This document shows positions 44,743 through 53,677 of a stretch of DNA of 64,000 bases, one piece after another. The stretch comes from Epidermidibacterium keratini (GTDB taxonomy: Bacteria; Actinomycetota; Actinomycetes; Mycobacteriales; Antricoccaceae), in the NCBI RefSeq assembly GCF_009834025.1, contig NZ_CP047156.1, forward strand, positions 620,001 through 684,000. The letters are read 5' to 3'. A program made the translations under genes and the position numbers. Position 1 is the stretch's first letter, and every line of letters begins with the position of its first letter. The notes beneath the pieces are model-generated. The model had not been told where the DNA came from. It saw only the letters and a program-made list of their open reading frames with translations, and ran no database searches.

Positions 44743-44764
44743 GTCCTCGCTCCTTCTCTGGGCC

Positions 44765-44770
44765 TATCGT
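44765..44770 (+). promoter_or_regulatory. -10 box of leaderless 74-aa gene
   Basis: TATCGT, six bases, then ATG at 44777. Confidence 0.5.
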
Positions 44771-44776
44771 GAAGGG

Positions 44777-45001
44777 ATGGGCGAAGCATCGGGCCGTCCG
44801 CGCCCCCGCAAGCGCCGGTCGGCGTACCCGCCCGGCTCGGAGGACGCTGCCGCACGCGGACTGGTGTTTAACGTCCGGACGCAGCTACGACGCGATCAGG
44901 TGATGCGCGCTCGCGACATCAACCGCCCGAGCCAGGACGACCTCGCCGAGGCCGAAGCCGAGGTGCAGATCGTCCGTCGGCACTGGCGCCCACGCGACTG
45001 A
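44777..45001 (+). CDS. Small basic protein, unknown function
   Basis: A 74-residue protein rich in Arg. It has a basic N-terminus (GRPRPRKRRSAYPP) and an amphipathic middle, FNVRTQLRRDQVMRARDINRPS, which could be a short helix pair. I do not recognise the family. It is divergent from nei and convergent with rpiB. The ATG directly follows GAAGGG, too close to act as a Shine-Dalgarno, and TATCGT six bases upstream supports a leaderless start. Codon use matches its neighbours. Confidence 0.6.
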   Translation: MGEASGRPRPRKRRSAYPPGSEDAAARGLVFNVRTQLRRDQVMRARDINRPSQDDLAEAEAEVQIVRRHWRPRD

Positions 45002-45005
45002 GCGA

Positions 45006-45449
45006 CTAGCGCTCGTAGTCGGTGAGCTGGTCGATCCGGCGCTGATGGCGAGGCTCACCGCTGAACGGCGTCGCGATGAACGTGTCGACGATCGCGATCG
45101 CCTCCTGTTCGGTGTTCATCCGCGCCCCGATTCCGATGACCTGCGCGTCGTTGTGCTGACGCGCGAGGGCGGCGGTCTCGGTGTTGTAGGCCAACGCTGC
45201 GCGAATTCCCGGCACCTTGTTGGCCGCGATCTGCTCTCCGTTGCCCGAGCCACCGATGACGATCCCGAGGCTTCCCGGATCCGAGCGCACGCCCTCGGCC
45301 GCGGCAATACAGAACTTCGGGTAGTCATCGTCCTTGTCGTAGACGTGAGCGCCCAGGTCCTGCACCTCGTGCCCAGCCTCAGTGAGGTGGGTGACGAGGA
45401 TGTTCTTCAACTCAAAACCGGCATGGTCGCAGCCGAGATACACACGCAT
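45006..45449 (-). CDS. rpiB: Ribose-5-phosphate isomerase B
   Basis: A 147-residue RpiB/LacAB-family isomerase interconverting ribose 5-phosphate and ribulose 5-phosphate. MRVYLGCDHAGFELKN opens the protein, and IVIGGSGNGEQIAANKVPGIRAA is the phosphate-binding loop. Glu in NGEQ replaces the Cys of the E. coli type, as in mycobacterial RpiB. The ATG is preceded by TAGCCT at 6 bases, fitting a leaderless mRNA. Confidence 0.93.
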   Translation of the reverse strand: MRVYLGCDHAGFELKNILVTHLTEAGHEVQDLGAHVYDKDDDYPKFCIAAAEGVRSDPGSLGIVIGGSGNGEQIAANKVPGIRAALAYNTETAALARQHNDAQVIGIGARMNTEQEAIAIVDTFIATPFSGEPRHQRRIDQLTDYER

Positions 45450-45455
45450 GCGCCC

Positions 45456-45461
45456 AGGCTA
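45456..45461 (-). promoter_or_regulatory. -10 box of leaderless rpiB
   Basis: TAGCCT on the minus strand, six bases, then the rpiB ATG. Confidence 0.5.
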
Positions 45462-45510
45462 CTGAACTGCCTCCACCCAGCCGCCGGTGGTTGACCGGAA
45501 TGTCCCAGTT

Positions 45511-45582
45511 AGTAAAGCTGACCCCGGCTGCAACCGGGGTCAGCTTTACCAACCGGGGTCAGCTTTACCAACCGGGGTGAGC
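45511..45582. repeat. 19-nt repeat: one inverted and 2.7 direct copies
   Basis: AACCGGGGTCAGCTTTACC occurs at 45532 and 45551 head to tail, with a partial copy at 45570. An inverted copy at 45511-45529 makes a perfect 16-bp stem with the first direct copy (6-nt loop). It lies between the DsbA-like gene and rpiB. Confidence 0.85.
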
Positions 45583-45611
45583 GCGCTGCTTGAGCCCCGA
45601 TGTAGCTGCGA

Positions 45612-46403
45612 TCAGTCGAAGACTGGATCTTCGTCGCGGCTGCGCTTGAGCTCGAAGAAGTGCGGGTACGCCGCGAGCTTGACCGCGCCGTCCCACACCA
45701 TGCCGGCGTCCTCGCCGCGCGGGATGCGGGAGAGCACCGGGCCGAAGAACGCGACGCCGTTGACGTGGATCGTCGGCGTGCCCACGTCCTTGCCGACAGC
45801 ATCCATCCCGGCGTGATGCGACTCGCGCAACGCGTCGTCGTAGTCGGTCGAGCGTGCGGCACGGGCCAACGATGTCGGCAGGTCGTTCTCGGCAAGGGCC
45901 TCGTTGATGATCTTCACGTAGTCGCGGCGCTTCTCGTTATGGATTCGGGTGCCCAGCGACTCGTACAGCCCGGGCAGCACCTCGTCGCCGTACTCCTGAG
46001 CGGCGGCGATCAGCACGCGCACCGGTCCCCAGGCGCGCTTCATCAGCGCGGCGTAGCGCGCGGGCAGATCGCGGCCTTCGTTGAGCACCGACAGGCTCAT
46101 CACGTGGAAGTTGACGTCGATCGGGCGCACCTTGGCAGCCTCGAGAATCCAGCGCGACGTGATCCAGCACCACGGGCAGACCGGGTCGAACCAGAAGTCG
46201 ACGCGATCGGTCTGCCCCGACTCGACCTGCTCAACCACGTCGAGCTTGAGTGGGGATGACTTCGCGGCGGCCTTGGCGGACTTTTTGCTGTCCTTCTTGT
46301 CGGCAGACTTCTTGTCCGACTTCTTGGCAGCCTTGGACTTCTTGACCTTCTCTTCGGCCTTCTTGTCCTTAGCCTTCTTGTCTTTCTTCTTGTCCTTGGC
46401 CAT
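45612..46403 (-). CDS. DsbA-family oxidoreductase (Rv2466c-like) with Lys-rich N-terminal tail
   Basis: A 263-residue protein. From about residue 66 it matches the mycothiol-dependent DsbA-like protein of M. tuberculosis (Rv2466c) as I recall it: [16 protein letters not shown] with Cys76-Pro-Trp-Cys79, [21 protein letters not shown] with the cis-Pro, and the ending [15 protein letters not shown]. Residues 1-50 are an added tail with 23 lysines in KKDKK-type repeats. The start is the ATG at 46403, with GGA upstream. An internal GTG near residue 56 is the only plausible shorter start, but the codon use of the tail looks like a real gene. The tail may bind nucleic acid or membrane; that is inference. 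Confidence 0.82.
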   Translation of the reverse strand: MAKDKKKDKKAKDKKAEEKVKKSKAAKKSDKKSADKKDSKKSAKAAAKSSPLKLDVVEQVESGQTDRVDFWFDPVCPWCWITSRWILEAAKVRPIDVNFHVMSLSVLNEGRDLPARYAALMKRAWGPVRVLIAAAQEYGDEVLPGLYESLGTRIHNEKRRDYVKIINEALAENDLPTSLARAARSTDYDDALRESHHAGMDAVGKDVGTPTIHVNGVAFFGPVLSRIPRGEDAGMVWDGAVKLAAYPHFFELKRSRDEDPVFD

Positions 46404-46555
46404 TCGCCGTCCAATCCGATGCTGCGTTCGATGAAGCGAAAACTGGTCTGGCAATCCTATGGCAGGATCGAGCCCGACACGCCATGAGGCGGGTAGCGAT
46501 CTGGCGCGGCGATCCCGCGCCGATGCACACAACGACCAGCGAAAGGCAGCCGCAC

Positions 46556-49099
46556 GTGGCTCATCCGAATCTCACCCGAGCAGATGCCCAGCGACGGTCC
46601 GAGCTTCTGAAAACCCATGCCTACAACGTCACGATCGACCTGACGGATGGCGCCGGCAACCCTGGAGGCGACACGTTTCGCTCACGCAGCGTCGTCACGT
46701 TTGACTGCACCGCCCCCGGCGAATCGACGTTTATCGATATTGTTGCCGAGCGCCTGAACGAAGTCACCCTTAACGGTGAGCCGGTCGACGTCAGCGCCTA
46801 CACGCCCGAGACCGGGATCGTGCTACCTGCGCTCGCTGAGCACAACGAGCTCGTGGTTGACGCCGACTGCCGTTACACCAACACCGGCGAGGGTCTGCAC
46901 CGCTTCGTCGACCCGTCCGATAACCAGACCTACCTCTACACGCAGTTCGAGACCGCCAACGCCAACCTGATGATGGCGTGCTTTGACCAGCCCGATCTGA
47001 AGGCAACCTGGACGTTCGCCGTCACTGCGCCCGAGGGCTGGCAGGTCATCTCCAATGGCACACCGGCCGCGACGACCGAGGCCGAGGGCGGCGCGGTGAC
47101 GACGACGTTCGAGACCACGAAGCCGATGTCGCCGTACATCACCGCGCTCATCGCTGGGCCCTTCCATGTCGTGCGCGACGAGCATGACGGGATCAAGCTC
47201 GGCATCTACTGCCGTGCATCGCTCGCCCCGCACCTCGATGCCGACGAGATCTTCGAGGTCACCAAGCAGGGCTTCGACTTCCTCCAGGAGCTCTTCGACT
47301 TCCGGTATCCCTTCGGCAAGTACGACCAGCTCTTCGTGCCGGAGTTCAACTTCGGGGCCATGGAGAACGCCGGCGCGATCACGTTCCGCGACGACTACGT
47401 CTTCCAGTCGAAGGTCACCGAGTACCGGCTTGAGCGCCGCGCCGAGACGATCCTGCACGAGATGGCGCACATGTGGTTTGGCGACCTCGTGACGATGAAG
47501 TGGTGGGATGACCTCTGGCTCAACGAGTCGTTCGCCACCTTCGCCTCCGTGCACTGCCAGGCAGAGGCCACGAAGTACAAGACGGCGTGGACGACCTTCG
47601 CCAACGTCGAGAAGACCTGGGCCTACGACCAGGACACCAAGTCCACGACCCACCCCATCGCCGCCGACATGGTCGACGTGCAGGCGGTCGAGGTCAACTT
47701 CGACGGCATCACCTACGCCAAGGGCGCGTCGGTGCTCAAGCAGCTGGTGGCGTACGTCGGACAGGACGCGTTCTTTGCTGCCCTTCGCGAATACTTCAAG
47801 AAGTTTCAATACTCCAACACTCGCCTGGCGGATCTGCTCGCCGAGCTTGAGAAAGCCAGCGGACGTGACCTCTCGTGGTGGGCGCAGCAGTGGCTGGAGA
47901 CCTCGCAGGTCAACACGCTGCGTCCACTGATCGAGACCGACGACGACGGCACGGTCACCTCGTTCCGCATCGAGCAGACCGCCGTGCCCGAGCACCCGAC
48001 GCTGCGCACGCACCGGCTCGCTGTCGGCGCCTACGAGCTGCAGGATGGGGCGCTGGTGCGCACCAAGCGGGTCGAGCTCGACGTCGAGGGCGAGCTCACC
48101 GACGTACCCGAGCTCGTCGGTGACAAGCGGGCCGCGCTGTATCTGGTCAATGACGACGATCTGGCCTACGCGAAGATCCGCTTTGACGAGCAGTCCCTTG
48201 GCTTCCTGCTGGAAAACATCGACAAGTTCACCGAGTCGCTGCCGCGCGCACTGTGCTGGGGTGCGGCGTGGGATATGACGCGCGATGCCGAGATGCGCGC
48301 CCGCGACTACGTGGCGCTGGTGCTGCGCGGCATCGGCAGCGAGCAGACCATGAGCGTGATCCAGAGTCTGCTCGCTCAGGCACAGGGCGCGCTCGTGCAG
48401 TACGCCGACCCCCAGTGGTCGCCGCAAGGCGCCGCACAGCTCGCCGACTTCGCGTGGGCACAGCTGCAGGAGGCCGAGGGCGGCAGCGATCTGCAAACCG
48501 TCTGGGCGCGCGCCTTTGCCTCGGCGGCGGCGACCGACGAGCAGCTCGATCGGCTCGCGGCGATCAGCAACGGCGACGAGGTCATCGACGGTCTGCCGAT
48601 GGACATCGACAACCGCTGGGCGCTGCTCACCCCCCTCGTTGCAGCCGGCCGTGCCGGTGACGCCGAGATCGATGCGGCACTCGCCGCCGATCCCGGAGAT
48701 GTCGCGCAGCGCAAGGCCGCGACCGCGCGTGCGCTGCGAGCAACCGCGGAAGCCAAGGCGGAGGCATGGCGGGCTGTCGTCGAGTCCGACGAGCTCACCA
48801 ACTACCTGCACGAGGCGACCGCGGCGGGCTTCTACTCGTGGCGGCAGTACGAGCTCACCCGCCCGTACCGCGATCGCTATTTCGACGCCCTCGATGAGGT
48901 GTGGAAGAGCCGTTCGTCGGCGATCGCCCAGCAGACGACGGAGCTGATGTTCCCTCGGCTCATCGAGCAGCAGACCGTCGATGCGGCCGATGCCTGGATC
49001 GCCGGCCCGGACCACTCACCGGCTCAGGCCCGGTTGGTGGCCGAGGCCAGGGACGGGATCGTGCGGGCGCTACGCGCACGTGAGAAGGACGCGAGCTAG
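46556..49099 (+). CDS. pepN: Aminopeptidase N
   Basis: An 847-residue M1 zinc aminopeptidase. GAMEN near residue 268 binds the free N-terminus, and HEMAHMWFG (from His301) with the downstream Glu in LNESFA makes the HExxH-18-E zinc site. The catalytic Tyr region and a long helical C-terminal domain (residues 500-847) follow. The start is the GTG at 46556; the frame extends to 46484 without family sequence. It is divergent from the DsbA-like gene, with a 150-base promoter region between, as in mycobacteria. Confidence 0.93.
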   Translation: MAHPNLTRADAQRRSELLKTHAYNVTIDLTDGAGNPGGDTFRSRSVVTFDCTAPGESTFIDIVAERLNEVTLNGEPVDVSAYTPETGIVLPALAEHNELVVDADCRYTNTGEGLHRFVDPSDNQTYLYTQFETANANLMMACFDQPDLKATWTFAVTAPEGWQVISNGTPAATTEAEGGAVTTTFETTKPMSPYITALIAGPFHVVRDEHDGIKLGIYCRASLAPHLDADEIFEVTKQGFDFLQELFDFRYPFGKYDQLFVPEFNFGAMENAGAITFRDDYVFQSKVTEYRLERRAETILHEMAHMWFGDLVTMKWWDDLWLNESFATFASVHCQAEATKYKTAWTTFANVEKTWAYDQDTKSTTHPIAADMVDVQAVEVNFDGITYAKGASVLKQLVAYVGQDAFFAALREYFKKFQYSNTRLADLLAELEKASGRDLSWWAQQWLETSQVNTLRPLIETDDDGTVTSFRIEQTAVPEHPTLRTHRLAVGAYELQDGALVRTKRVELDVEGELTDVPELVGDKRAALYLVNDDDLAYAKIRFDEQSLGFLLENIDKFTESLPRALCWGAAWDMTRDAEMRARDYVALVLRGIGSEQTMSVIQSLLAQAQGALVQYADPQWSPQGAAQLADFAWAQLQEAEGGSDLQTVWARAFASAAATDEQLDRLAAISNGDEVIDGLPMDIDNRWALLTPLVAAGRAGDAEIDAALAADPGDVAQRKAATARALRATAEAKAEAWRAVVESDELTNYLHEATAAGFYSWRQYELTRPYRDRYFDALDEVWKSRSSAIAQQTTELMFPRLIEQQTVDAADAWIAGPDHSPAQARLVAEARDGIVRALRAREKDAS

Positions 49100-49101
49100 C
49101 G

Positions 49102-50211
49102 ATGCGCCTGGCCGTCCGGACCGTCCTCGGCGCCGCACTCACGGGCCTGGTGGCGGCCTGCGCCGGGCAGCCCGACCTGCCGGCCGGCGGCGACGAGTGG
49201 TCGATCGAGGTCGTCGCCGACGGCTTGGAGAATCCTTGGGATGTCGGGGTTCTGCCGGACGGCTCACTGCTGGTCCCGGAGAACGACGGGCGTCTGCAGC
49301 TGGTGAGCGACGGACAGACCAACGAGGTCAACGCCGACCTCGATGATGTCGACGGCACCGGTGAGGGCGGCCTGATGGGGCTGGTTCTCGACCCGAACTT
49401 TGGCGACTCGAACCGCTTCTACACCTGCCAGTCGACCGACGCAGACGTACGGGTCGTGGCCTGGACGCTCGCGGCCGACGGCACGTCAGCCGAGCGCGAT
49501 CCCGAGCCGTTGGTCAGCGGCATCGATCGCGCCTCCAGCGGTCGGCACAGTGGGTGTCGCCTGCTGTTTGACGACTCGGGCGCGTTGCTCGTCTCGGCCG
49601 GCGATGCCGCGGTCGGCTCGAACCCCCAGGACCTCGGATCGCTGAACGGCAAGGTGCTGCGCGTCGACCCGCAGACTGGCAATCCCGCCGAGGGCAACCC
49701 GGGACTTGAACGGCCGGAGATCTATACCTACGGCCACCGCAACGTTCAAGGGCTGGCGCTGCAGCCGGGCACCGGCGAGGTGTACGCCGTCGAGCACGGA
49801 CCGGACCGCGACGACGAGATCAACCTGCTTAGCGCCGGAGGCAACTACGGCTGGAACCCGGACGGTGACGGGTCGTACGACGAGTCGGTACCGATGACCG
49901 ACGACCAGATCGACGGCGCGATCCCGGCGATCTGGTCCTCCGGTTCGCCGACCGTCGCCGCGTCCGGGGCGGCGTTTCTTGACGGCTCAGGGTGGGGCGA
50001 TGACGAAGGGCTGCTTGCCGTCGCCTGCCTCAAGGGCGCGCGACTGCTGCTGATCGACGTCGCGGCAGACCAAGGCGGCGAGGTCCGCTCGGTGCCGGGG
50101 CTCGAAGACGACTACGGACGGCTGCGGGCCGTCGTACCAAGCGGCGATGGCAGCATTTACGTCACGACCTCCAACGGCACGGACGACAAGGTGCTGCTGG
50201 TCTCGCCCTGA
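49102..50211 (+). CDS. PQQ-type glucose/sorbosone dehydrogenase lipoprotein
   Basis: A 369-residue predicted lipoprotein: the lipobox LVAAC gives an acylated Cys near 20. The mature protein is a six-bladed beta-propeller of the GSDH family (VVADGLENPWDVGVLPDGSLLVPE, GLMGLVLDPNF, YGHRNVQGLALQP, GNYGWNPDGDG). Relatives oxidise sugars with PQQ, but many family members have no proven activity. The ATG follows the pepN stop by two bases, so they are probably co-transcribed. Confidence 0.82.
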   Translation: MRLAVRTVLGAALTGLVAACAGQPDLPAGGDEWSIEVVADGLENPWDVGVLPDGSLLVPENDGRLQLVSDGQTNEVNADLDDVDGTGEGGLMGLVLDPNFGDSNRFYTCQSTDADVRVVAWTLAADGTSAERDPEPLVSGIDRASSGRHSGCRLLFDDSGALLVSAGDAAVGSNPQDLGSLNGKVLRVDPQTGNPAEGNPGLERPEIYTYGHRNVQGLALQPGTGEVYAVEHGPDRDDEINLLSAGGNYGWNPDGDGSYDESVPMTDDQIDGAIPAIWSSGSPTVAASGAAFLDGSGWGDDEGLLAVACLKGARLLLIDVAADQGGEVRSVPGLEDDYGRLRAVVPSGDGSIYVTTSNGTDDKVLLVSP

Positions 50212-50213
50212 GG

Positions 50214-50639
50214 CTAGACCCGGTGCGGGTGACCGGCCTGGTCGCTGAGCATCCGCAGCCCGTTGACGATCCCGCCTACGAGGTCGCCGCCTTCGAAATT
50301 CGCCGTCATGGCGAGTACGGCGAGGTTGCAGGAGCGGTCCGGCAGCCGCTTGGCCGCGATCTCACCTACGCCGATCTCGACTACGCGCTCGTTTGGCGAG
50401 ACCGCGACAAGGCACGTGTTGGGCGCGGACGCCCCAAACGACCGATGCAGCTCGGCGAGCTTGGCGCGACGATCTTGGCCCAGATCGCCGATATACACCG
50501 AGAAGTCGATCCCGGTCTCCCACGACGACATCGTCAACGCCTCGGAGAGGCGGTCCATGTCGGAGTTGCTGAACGGGCCTTTCGTGCCCTGCGGTCCGTA
50601 GTCCAGGAGGGTGCGGTTGGGGTCAATGGTGCTTGCCAT
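50214..50639 (-). CDS. DUF5130 family protein
   Basis: A 141-residue cytoplasmic protein. It contains PFSNSDMDRLSEAL near 23, FSVYIGDLGQDRRAKLAELH near 46 and a VVEIGVGEIAAKRLPDRSC strand. The pattern resembles DUF5130 and TPM-like domains. Its function is unknown. It follows a small membrane-protein gene with a 9-base gap. Confidence 0.65.
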   Translation of the reverse strand: MASTIDPNRTLLDYGPQGTKGPFSNSDMDRLSEALTMSSWETGIDFSVYIGDLGQDRRAKLAELHRSFGASAPNTCLVAVSPNERVVEIGVGEIAAKRLPDRSCNLAVLAMTANFEGGDLVGGIVNGLRMLSDQAGHPHRV

Positions 50640-50648
50640 AACGCTCTC

Positions 50649-50921
50649 CTACCAGGTCCCGCTCGCGCCGCCGACGACCGTTGCGCCGCCGGTGGTGATG
50701 GCTGCCCGACCCGACTCAAGGGCCGGCGTACTCCGATGCGCCTGCACCGGCTCGCGCTCGCGTCCGACAAACCACAGCGGCTCGGAGGTCCACTCCGAAC
50801 CGAGCTTGTAGCGCTGCGGCGCGTTGCCACGCGGAGTCTCAGAGACCGCAAGCAACCAGCAGATCGCAAACACGGCCGCGGGGCCGCCGACAAAGACAAC
50901 GAGCACTTCAACCGGACTCAT
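50649..50921 (-). CDS. Small membrane protein, unknown function
   Basis: A 90-residue protein with one N-terminal membrane helix (VEVLVVFVGGPAAVFAICWLLAV, residues 4-26) and a cytoplasmic tail. I do not recognise a function. The ATG at 50921 has TAGGCT 7 bases upstream and no Shine-Dalgarno. It is probably co-transcribed with the DUF5130 gene. Confidence 0.65.
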   Translation of the reverse strand: MSPVEVLVVFVGGPAAVFAICWLLAVSETPRGNAPQRYKLGSEWTSEPLWFVGREREPVQAHRSTPALESGRAAITTGGATVVGGASGTW

Positions 50922-50928
50922 AACGCTT

Positions 50929-50934
50929 AGCCTA
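50929..50934 (-). promoter_or_regulatory. -10 box of leaderless small membrane protein gene
   Basis: TAGGCT on the minus strand, seven bases, then the ATG at 50921. It overlaps the amidase stop codon. Confidence 0.45.
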
Positions 50935-52350
50935 CCTGGACCAGATCGGCGGTTTGCGATCACGCCACGGCAGGTGCGCCTCGACCTGCGATGCCAGCGA
51001 CAGCAGGGCTTCTTCGCCGGCCGGACGCCCCACGAGCATCATCCCGATTGGCAGCCCATCGCTGCTGTGGTGGGTGGGCAAGCTCATCGCCGGCTGCCCG
51101 GTCACGTTGTAGATCGAGGTGTACGCCGAGTAGCGCTTCTGCCGCTCGAAGTCTTCAGCCGGATCATCGCCGTACCAGTCGACCGGTCGCGCCACGTCCG
51201 TGGTGACCGGGCAGAGCACTGCGTCATACGGCAGCAGCGTCTCCAGCACGCGGCGCCCAGTCTGCCCGGTAGCGACCAGGCTCTGCATCGCCTGCTGCCC
51301 CGACAGCCGCAACCCCTGCTCGCGCAGCCAGCGAGTCAGCGGGGCCAGCTGCCCGATCTGCTCGTCGGGCACCGGCAGCGTCGTCGCGCCAAGGGTCCAC
51401 ACCCCGACGAACGAGTCCATCGCCTCCGGGCCGTACGGCGCCGGGATGTCCTCGATTCGATGCCCGAGCGACTCCAGCAGCTGCGAGGTCTGCTCCCACG
51501 CGGCACGCACCTCGGGGGCGAGCTCGGCGCCAGGGACCACTGGGTCGGCGTACCGCGCGATGCGCAGCCGACCCGGCTCTCGCGCGCAGGCGGCGAGGAA
51601 GGTCGCGTCGTCGCGCAGCGGCGGAGCCCAGTACGGATCGCTGCGACCAGGCCCCGCGGTGACATCGAGGAAGGCCGCCGCGTCGCGGACCGTCCGCGCG
51701 AGCGGTCCCCACACCCCGAGCCCGGCCGGGTCGACTCGTAAGGGCCCGTTGGTGATGCGGCCCCGGGAGGTCTTCAGCCCGACGACGCCACACGCCGATG
51801 CCGGGCTGCGCACCGATCCCCCGCCATCGGAGCCCTGGGCGATCGACACCAGGCCCGATGCGACCGCCGTGGCCGAGCCACCGCTCGAGCCGCTGGCCAG
51901 GCGCGAGGTGTCCCACGGCGTGCGCGCCGTCGGACCCACGTCGTTGATCGTCCAGCACGGGAAGCCGAACTCCGGCGTCTGGGTCTTGCCCAGGCTGATC
52001 GCTCCCCCGCTGAGCAGCTTCTCGACCGCCTCGTCGGTCTGCTCGGCAACGAAGTCGCGAAACACGCCGCTGCCAAAGGTGGTGCGGACGCCGGCGATGT
52101 TGCTGAGATCTTTGATCGCCGTCGGTACGCCGTGCAGCAGCGGCAGGCGGTCGCCAGCCATGACGTGCTGCTCGGCCACCCGCGCCTGCTCCAGCGCGGC
52201 GTCGGCGGTGACGGTGGCGAACGCCCCCACCTCGTCGTTATGCCGCTCGATCCGCTCGAGGTAGTGCGTGACCAGCTCCACCGGCGACACCCGGCGGGCC
52301 TTGATCGCCGCCGCCTGCTCCAGCGCGCTGAGCTCGTGTAGTTGGCCCAT
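50932..52350 (-). CDS. Amidase (amidase-signature family)
   Basis: A 472-residue amidase with the Ser-cisSer-Lys triad: Lys in VPTAIKDLSN near 80, and the serines in the Gly/Ser-rich block LASGSSGGSATAVASG and in GSDGGGSVRSPAS. Such enzymes hydrolyse amides or esters, and GatA is a relative, but no gatB or gatC adjoins it. ATG at 52350 has TAGATT 7 bases upstream, again leaderless-like. It is divergent from kynureninase; use in the tryptophan breakdown route is possible but unproven. Confidence 0.85.
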   Translation of the reverse strand: MGQLHELSALEQAAAIKARRVSPVELVTHYLERIERHNDEVGAFATVTADAALEQARVAEQHVMAGDRLPLLHGVPTAIKDLSNIAGVRTTFGSGVFRDFVAEQTDEAVEKLLSGGAISLGKTQTPEFGFPCWTINDVGPTARTPWDTSRLASGSSGGSATAVASGLVSIAQGSDGGGSVRSPASACGVVGLKTSRGRITNGPLRVDPAGLGVWGPLARTVRDAAAFLDVTAGPGRSDPYWAPPLRDDATFLAACAREPGRLRIARYADPVVPGAELAPEVRAAWEQTSQLLESLGHRIEDIPAPYGPEAMDSFVGVWTLGATTLPVPDEQIGQLAPLTRWLREQGLRLSGQQAMQSLVATGQTGRRVLETLLPYDAVLCPVTTDVARPVDWYGDDPAEDFERQKRYSAYTSIYNVTGQPAMSLPTHHSSDGLPIGMMLVGRPAGEEALLSLASQVEAHLPWRDRKPPIWSR

Positions 52351-52357
52351 CTGGGGG

Positions 52358-52363
52358 AATCTA
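52358..52363 (-). promoter_or_regulatory. -10 box of leaderless amidase gene
   Basis: TAGATT on the minus strand, seven bases (CCCCCAG), then ATG. There is no Shine-Dalgarno. Confidence 0.5.
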
Positions 52364-52389
52364 CCGGTCAGCGGGGGCGCTAGGCCAAG

Positions 52390-53667
52390 ATGGTGCGCAT
52401 GCCGATCACCGATTCCGACGACCTCAGCATCGAGTTCGCGCGCGCCATCGATGCCGCCAGTCCCCTTCGCGAGCACCGCGAGAGGTTCGTCTTTGCCGAC
52501 GACACGATCTACCTCGACGGCAACTCGCTGGGTCGGCTTCCGCGGCGTACGTCGCAGCGGCTGCGCGAGGTCATCGATACCGAGTGGGGCCGCGATCTCA
52601 TCCGCTCCTGGCCAACGTGGATCGCCCGGCACGACGACGTCGCCGCCGCCCTCGCGACCGGCGTACTCGGGGTGCGCCCCAGCGAGGTAACGATCGCCGA
52701 CTCGACCACCGTGAACCTCTACAAGGTCATCAACGCCGCCGCCGACCTGCGCCCCGGCCGGTCGGTCATCTTGATCGAGCGCGACAACTTCCCCACCGAC
52801 CTGTACGTCGTGCAGGGCATCGCCAAGGCGCGCGGCATGAGCGTGCGGGTCGTGGACTCCGATATCGACGGCGGGCTGAGCGTCGAGCAGGTGCGCTCAG
52901 CGCTCGATGACGACGTCGCGCTCGCGTGCTTCTGCCACGTCTCCTACCGCAGCGGCGCGATCGCCGACATCGAGCAGATCACCGGCGTACTGCACGAGGC
53001 CGGCGCGGTCGCCGTGTGGGACCTCTGCCACTCCGCCGGCGCGATTCGCACTCCGCTGGCACAGGCTCGCGCCGAGTTCGCGGTCGGGTGCACCTATAAG
53101 TACCTCAACTCCGGCCCGGGAGCGCCGGCCTTCCTCTACGTGCGTGAGGATCTGCACGACCAGGTTCGCCAGCCGATCTGGGGCTGGTTTGGTCAGCGCG
53201 AGCAGTTCGCGATGGGCGGCGACTACGACCCGGTCGAGGGCATCGCGCGGTTTACCTCGGGCACGCCGGCGGTGCTCGGCCTCAGCGCGATCGAGGAGGG
53301 CGTGCGCTCCATCACCGACGCCGGGATCGACGAGCTGGAGCAGGGCGGGCGCCTGCTGACCGGCTACGGGCTGGTGCTCGCCGACAGCTGGCTCGCCCCG
53401 CTCGGCTTCACGGTCGCCTCGCCGCGCGCGGCCTCCCGGCGCGGCTCACACCTCACGCTGCACCACCGGCAGGCGTGGCAGATCTGCCAGGCGATGATCG
53501 CGCGCGGCGTCGTACCCGACTTCCGCACACCCGACCGGCTGCGGCTGGGGATGGCGCCGCTGACCACCTCGTTCGAGGAGGTCTGGCGCGGCTTCGATGC
53601 GATCCGCGAGATCGTCGAAACCGACGAGCACCTGCAGTTTCCCGCCGAACGCGCCCGCGTCACATAG
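52390..53667 (+). CDS. kynU: Kynureninase
   Basis: A 425-residue PLP enzyme cleaving kynurenine to anthranilate and alanine. IYLDGNSLGRLPR near 40, the aspartate in VWDLCHSAGA, and the PLP lysine Lys237 in CTYKYLNSGPG are kynureninase hallmarks. WGWFGQREQFAMGGDY follows. An ATG at 52399 is an alternative start. No tryptophan dioxygenase is nearby. Confidence 0.92.
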   Translation: MVRMPITDSDDLSIEFARAIDAASPLREHRERFVFADDTIYLDGNSLGRLPRRTSQRLREVIDTEWGRDLIRSWPTWIARHDDVAAALATGVLGVRPSEVTIADSTTVNLYKVINAAADLRPGRSVILIERDNFPTDLYVVQGIAKARGMSVRVVDSDIDGGLSVEQVRSALDDDVALACFCHVSYRSGAIADIEQITGVLHEAGAVAVWDLCHSAGAIRTPLAQARAEFAVGCTYKYLNSGPGAPAFLYVREDLHDQVRQPIWGWFGQREQFAMGGDYDPVEGIARFTSGTPAVLGLSAIEEGVRSITDAGIDELEQGGRLLTGYGLVLADSWLAPLGFTVASPRAASRRGSHLTLHHRQAWQICQAMIARGVVPDFRTPDRLRLGMAPLTTSFEEVWRGFDAIREIVETDEHLQFPAERARVT

Positions 53668-53677
53668 CAGCACGAAG

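Noticed and set aside
45487-45816. Plus-strand ORF across the 19-nt repeats
   Set aside because: Runs into the antisense of the DsbA-like gene and has no ribosome site or motif.
46823-49015. 730-codon minus-strand frame opposite pepN
   Set aside because: Shadow of a clear M1 aminopeptidase.
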